A stretch of DNA of 36,132 nt from Desulfuromonadaceae bacterium (GTDB taxonomy: Bacteria; Desulfobacterota; Desulfuromonadia; Desulfuromonadales; JAHYIW01), in contig JAHYIW010000028.1 of NCBI GenBank assembly GCA_019429445.1, forward strand, positions 1 to 36,132, in the 5' to 3' direction. Positions 33,837 to 36,132 of this stretch are shown one piece after another (position 1 is the first letter of the stretch; each line of letters begins with the position of its first letter). A program made the translations under genes and the position numbers. The notes under the pieces were generated by a model. That model saw only the letters and a list, made by a program, of their open reading frames with translations, did no database searches and was not told where the DNA came from.

Positions 33837-34094
33837 TCACCGCCAGTCGCGGACAGTACGCGGCGCCCCGCAGACGACGCAGTAACGATAGAAGACCGGT
33901 AGATGCTTGCCGCAGACACAGGTCGTGCGCAGCAGTTCCTTGCAGCGGGGGCACAGCAACCAGTCAGCATCGACAGTGAAGTCACAGCCAGGACATTTTC
34001 CTGACGGAGGTTCAGTCACTTCGTTGCGGCGATCAAGTTCTTGCCCGATGGCAATGACCAGCAATGCAAGTATCAGCAGAAAAATCAGCAGCAT
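33837..34094 (-). CDS. Small membrane-anchored double zinc-ribbon protein
   Basis: The product is 85 residues. An N-terminal membrane anchor (LLIFLLILALLVIAIG) is followed by two zinc-ribbon units. The first is 'GKCPGCDFTVDADWLLCPRC' and the second 'TTCVCGKHLPVFYRYCVVCG', each with paired CxxC/CxC motifs. The layout is like DZANK zinc ribbons. It starts 18 bp after the ABC ATPase stop and is probably co-transcribed. A role in metal sensing or in assembly of the adjacent transporter is possible but unproven. Confidence 0.75.
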   Translation of the reverse strand: MLLIFLLILALLVIAIGQELDRRNEVTEPPSGKCPGCDFTVDADWLLCPRCKELLRTTCVCGKHLPVFYRYCVVCGAPRTVRDWR

Positions 34095-34112
34095 CAGGGC
34101 ACCGGTTCACAT

Positions 34113-34814
34113 TCAGGAGGCGAGACAGTGCTGCCCGGCAACACGATCATCGGTCAGTTTGCCATCATGCAGATGAATCGTCCGGTTGAAATAATCGAGG
34201 TTCTCAAGGTTATGCGTGACCATGACAATCGTCTGGCCCTGGGCATTGAGTCCCGCGAAAAGCGCCATGATCTCGCGACTGGTTGCTGAATCGAGGCTGC
34301 CGGTCGGCTCATCGGCGAGTATCAACGGTGGTTTATTCACCAATGCCCGGGCAATTGCCACCCGCTCCTGTTCCCCTCCGGAAAGTTGACTGGGCAGATG
34401 GTGCATGCGGTGTCCGAGACCGACCTGCGCCAGGGCTTCTTCCGCCAGGGCGTACTTTTCTGCCTTGGGCAACGCCTTGACTGTCAACGGCAGCAGCACA
34501 TTTTCAATCGCGTTGAGATATTCAATCAGGTTGAATGACTGGAAAACGAAACCGATATATTCACGACGAAAATCGGCCAGCCGCTCCCCCGGCAGTTGAT
34601 AAAGATCAATCTCATCGATCACCACTGAACCGGATGTCGGCTGCGATAATCCGCCAAGAATTGTCAAAAAGGTACTCTTGCCGGAACCAGAGGCACCGAC
34701 GACCCCCAGAAAAGATCCTTCAGCGACACTGAGATCGATGCCACTCAAGGCCGCGACACAATCTGCTTCGCTGGTATATTGCTTGGTTAGCGCATTTATC
34801 TCGATAAGGGACAT
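34113..34814 (-). CDS. ABC transporter ATP-binding protein (MacB/LolD type)
   Basis: The product is 233 residues from the ATG at 34814, with GAAGGAG upstream. All ABC motifs are intact: Walker A 'GASGSGKST', Q-loop '[14 protein letters not shown]', signature '[17 protein letters not shown]', Walker B '[12 protein letters not shown]' and H-loop '[14 protein letters not shown]'. It belongs to the MacB/LolD/FtsE-like group that partners with FtsX-type permeases, and its partner is the preceding gene, 14 bp upstream. Such systems are usually mechanotransducers rather than classical importers. Confidence 0.92.
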   Translation of the reverse strand: MSLIEINALTKQYTSEADCVAALSGIDLSVAEGSFLGVVGASGSGKSTFLTILGGLSQPTSGSVVIDEIDLYQLPGERLADFRREYIGFVFQSFNLIEYLNAIENVLLPLTVKALPKAEKYALAEEALAQVGLGHRMHHLPSQLSGGEQERVAIARALVNKPPLILADEPTGSLDSATSREIMALFAGLNAQGQTIVMVTHNLENLDYFNRTIHLHDGKLTDDRVAGQHCLAS

Positions 34815-34828
34815 ATCAGCTCCTTCAT

Positions 34829-35986
34829 TTAAAGTGCCCGCAGGGCTTCGGTCGGGTCCATTCGACCGGCGTGAAGAGCGGGGTAGATGGTTGCCAGACA
34901 ACCAACCCCCATCGCCATGACGATCGCCCCGACTGCCAGCAACGGATGCCACATCCAGGCATGTGAACCTTCACCAACGAATGGTAAAACCAGCCAGGTC
35001 ACGGTCATGCCGAGCAGATATCCGAGCACGCCGGAAAAAAAACTGATCGACAGGGATTCAATCAAAATCAACCGCATCACATCACTGCGACGAAAACCCA
35101 GTGCCCGAAAAATTCCGATCTCCCGCGTGCGTTCGTTGACCGAACTCATCATCGTCACAAAAACAACAAGACCGCCAGTCAGGACAATGACACCCCCAAC
35201 CGCAAAGGAAAAAAGTCGAAACTGCTGCAAAGCGTGCATCCGGGTCTTCACCACCTGCTGAATGGCATTGACCTCGGCATCGGGCAGCACGGAACTGATC
35301 TGTTTGACCATATCTTCGACCGGACAATCACCGCACAAAGCGGCAACCTCAACCAACGAAACAATCCCCTCTTTCCCTGACAGCGACTGAGCCGCGCCGA
35401 TGGTTGACAGCAGCAGATGATCGTCCTGTGATCCGGTTTCATTGAGAATGCCGGTCACGGTAAAGTGCCGGTCGCCGATATCAAGGCCATCCCCCTGCCG
35501 CAACCCCAGCCTTTTGGCAACGGCGTTGCCAGCGACCAGTTCGTCTTCGCTACGCAGAACACGCCCTGCAACGGACCACCAGCGCTTGAGCTTAAACTCA
35601 CTTTCCGGGCGGATCCCCATCAGCAGGACTCTTTCCCCTTTTGCCTGAACCGCACTGAGCGATTTGGGCGCAACCAGAGCAATATTGCGACTGTTTGGAA
35701 TCGTACTTAACTTGCTCAGATCGGCCTCACGAATTTCTTCCTGATCGACGGTAATCCCGCCCAGGTTGATTGCGCCGTAAGACAATGATAGTTTGTCAAT
35801 GCGTGGCGAGATAATAATGTTGGCCCCAAAATTTTCCATCTTGTGCTGTGCCTCGGCAGTGAGTGCAGAGGTCAGAGAAAAAAGGGTCACGACCGTACCC
35901 ACCCCGAGGAGCAGGCCGATCAGCAGAAAAACAGCCCTCCCCTTGCGCCGTCGGAGATTATTCAGAGCAATCGTAGCGAGTGTCAT
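34829..35986 (-). CDS. FtsX/MacB-type ABC permease
   Basis: The product is 385 residues. One TM segment near the N-terminus (about residues 18-40, AVFLLIGLLLGVGTVVTLF) is followed by a ~220-residue periplasmic MacB_PCD-like domain. Three C-terminal TM segments complete the FtsX topology ('FAVGGVIVLTGGLVVFVTMM', 'VNERTREIGIFRALGFRRSD', 'GVLGYLLGMTVTWLVLPF'). The periplasmic domain contains a CxxC (C218-G-D-C221), unusual for this family. That is compatible with redox or metal work in the periplasm. It follows the DUF2318 gene by 10 bp and pairs with the ATPase. Confidence 0.9.
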   Translation of the reverse strand: MTLATIALNNLRRRKGRAVFLLIGLLLGVGTVVTLFSLTSALTAEAQHKMENFGANIIISPRIDKLSLSYGAINLGGITVDQEEIREADLSKLSTIPNSRNIALVAPKSLSAVQAKGERVLLMGIRPESEFKLKRWWSVAGRVLRSEDELVAGNAVAKRLGLRQGDGLDIGDRHFTVTGILNETGSQDDHLLLSTIGAAQSLSGKEGIVSLVEVAALCGDCPVEDMVKQISSVLPDAEVNAIQQVVKTRMHALQQFRLFSFAVGGVIVLTGGLVVFVTMMSSVNERTREIGIFRALGFRRSDVMRLILIESLSISFFSGVLGYLLGMTVTWLVLPFVGEGSHAWMWHPLLAVGAIVMAMGVGCLATIYPALHAGRMDPTEALRAL

Positions 35987-35996
35987 GGGGGTACCT

Positions 35997-36132
35997 CTAG
36001 CGTGGCAAAGGAGTGAAATAGTGACGGCCCTGCTCCAGAGCGGCCAACTGAATAACGACGCTGTCGGCGGTTATCTTCCTCTCCAGCGGGACGGGATTGC
36101 ATCCGCCCTTGACTTCATTGATGCGATTAACG
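35997..36132 (-). CDS. DUF2318 membrane protein, C-terminal end (5' end outside window)
   Basis: The last 45 codons of a leftward gene enter from the right edge and stop at 35997. The visible sequence 'VNRINEVKGGCNPVPL', then 'ITADSVVIQLAALEQG' and 'YFTPLPR', matches the GGCNPxP C-terminus of DUF2318 proteins. These are membrane proteins with a periplasmic Cys-rich metal-binding domain, found beside P19/FTR1 iron uptake genes. It is 10 bp upstream of the FtsX-type permease. Assignment rests on a short segment. Confidence 0.6.
   Translation of the reverse strand, partial: VNRINEVKGGCNPVPLERKITADSVVIQLAALEQGRHYFTPLPR

Overview
The window looks like chromosomal DNA of a Gram-negative anaerobe of the Desulfuromonadales/Geobacterales type. 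This is an inference from protein character and gene content: an LpxL-type acyltransferase, an anaerobe-type hybrid cluster protein, a RimP-NusA-InfB-PNPase operon and a Cus efflux operon. No rRNA, tRNA or CRISPR array was found. Almost every gene lies on the minus strand; only lpxL-trmL and hcp are on the plus strand.

Region 1 (1-6083) is accessory. Three secreted DUF11-type surface proteins (182 aa, 951 aa, and at least 463 aa running off the left edge) are read leftward. Between the second and third lies about 1.1 kb of tandem ~133-bp units. Each unit carries two perfect GC hairpins and a potential G-quadruplex on each strand. A DUF559 (Vsr-like) nuclease gene of visibly lower GC sits exactly between two units. 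This repeat/nuclease nest is the most unusual feature of the window.

Region 2 (6231-7860) is degraded. A Fur-family regulator gene is frameshifted just before its C-terminal CxxC, followed by a ~170-bp palindromic MITE-like element, an IS5-type transposase remnant, and a 28-codon gene stub. Region 3 (8016-9391) holds lpxL and trmL, overlapping by ATGA.

Region 4 (9400-22581) is the housekeeping core. The translation/RNA operon runs rimP-nusA-ylxRQ-infB-ylxP-rbfA-nrnA-truB, then rpsO-pnp, then dut-DUF493-YciO-PDZ-131 aa. Most junctions are overlaps or very short gaps. A strong promoter followed at once by an intrinsic terminator precedes rimP, which suggests attenuation. rpsO and pnp each end with a terminator, and rpsO and dut have credible promoters. 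NusA carries two C-terminal Rho-N-like repeats, and IF-2 carries ten identical GGRPAGP repeats.

Region 5 (22581-26767) holds a spermidine-synthase-like methyltransferase coupled to a metallo-beta-lactamase-fold hydrolase, an EVE-domain protein, a second MITE-like palindrome, and hcp with its terminator.

Region 6 (26810-36132) is metal handling. A Cus-type Cu(I)/Ag(I) efflux operon (outer-membrane factor, adaptor, RND pump, Met-rich periplasmic protein) has two dyads at its promoter. Upstream on the same strand is a DUF2318 - FtsX permease - ABC ATPase - two zinc-ribbon membrane proteins operon. It resembles the accessory genes of P19/FTR1-type iron uptake loci.
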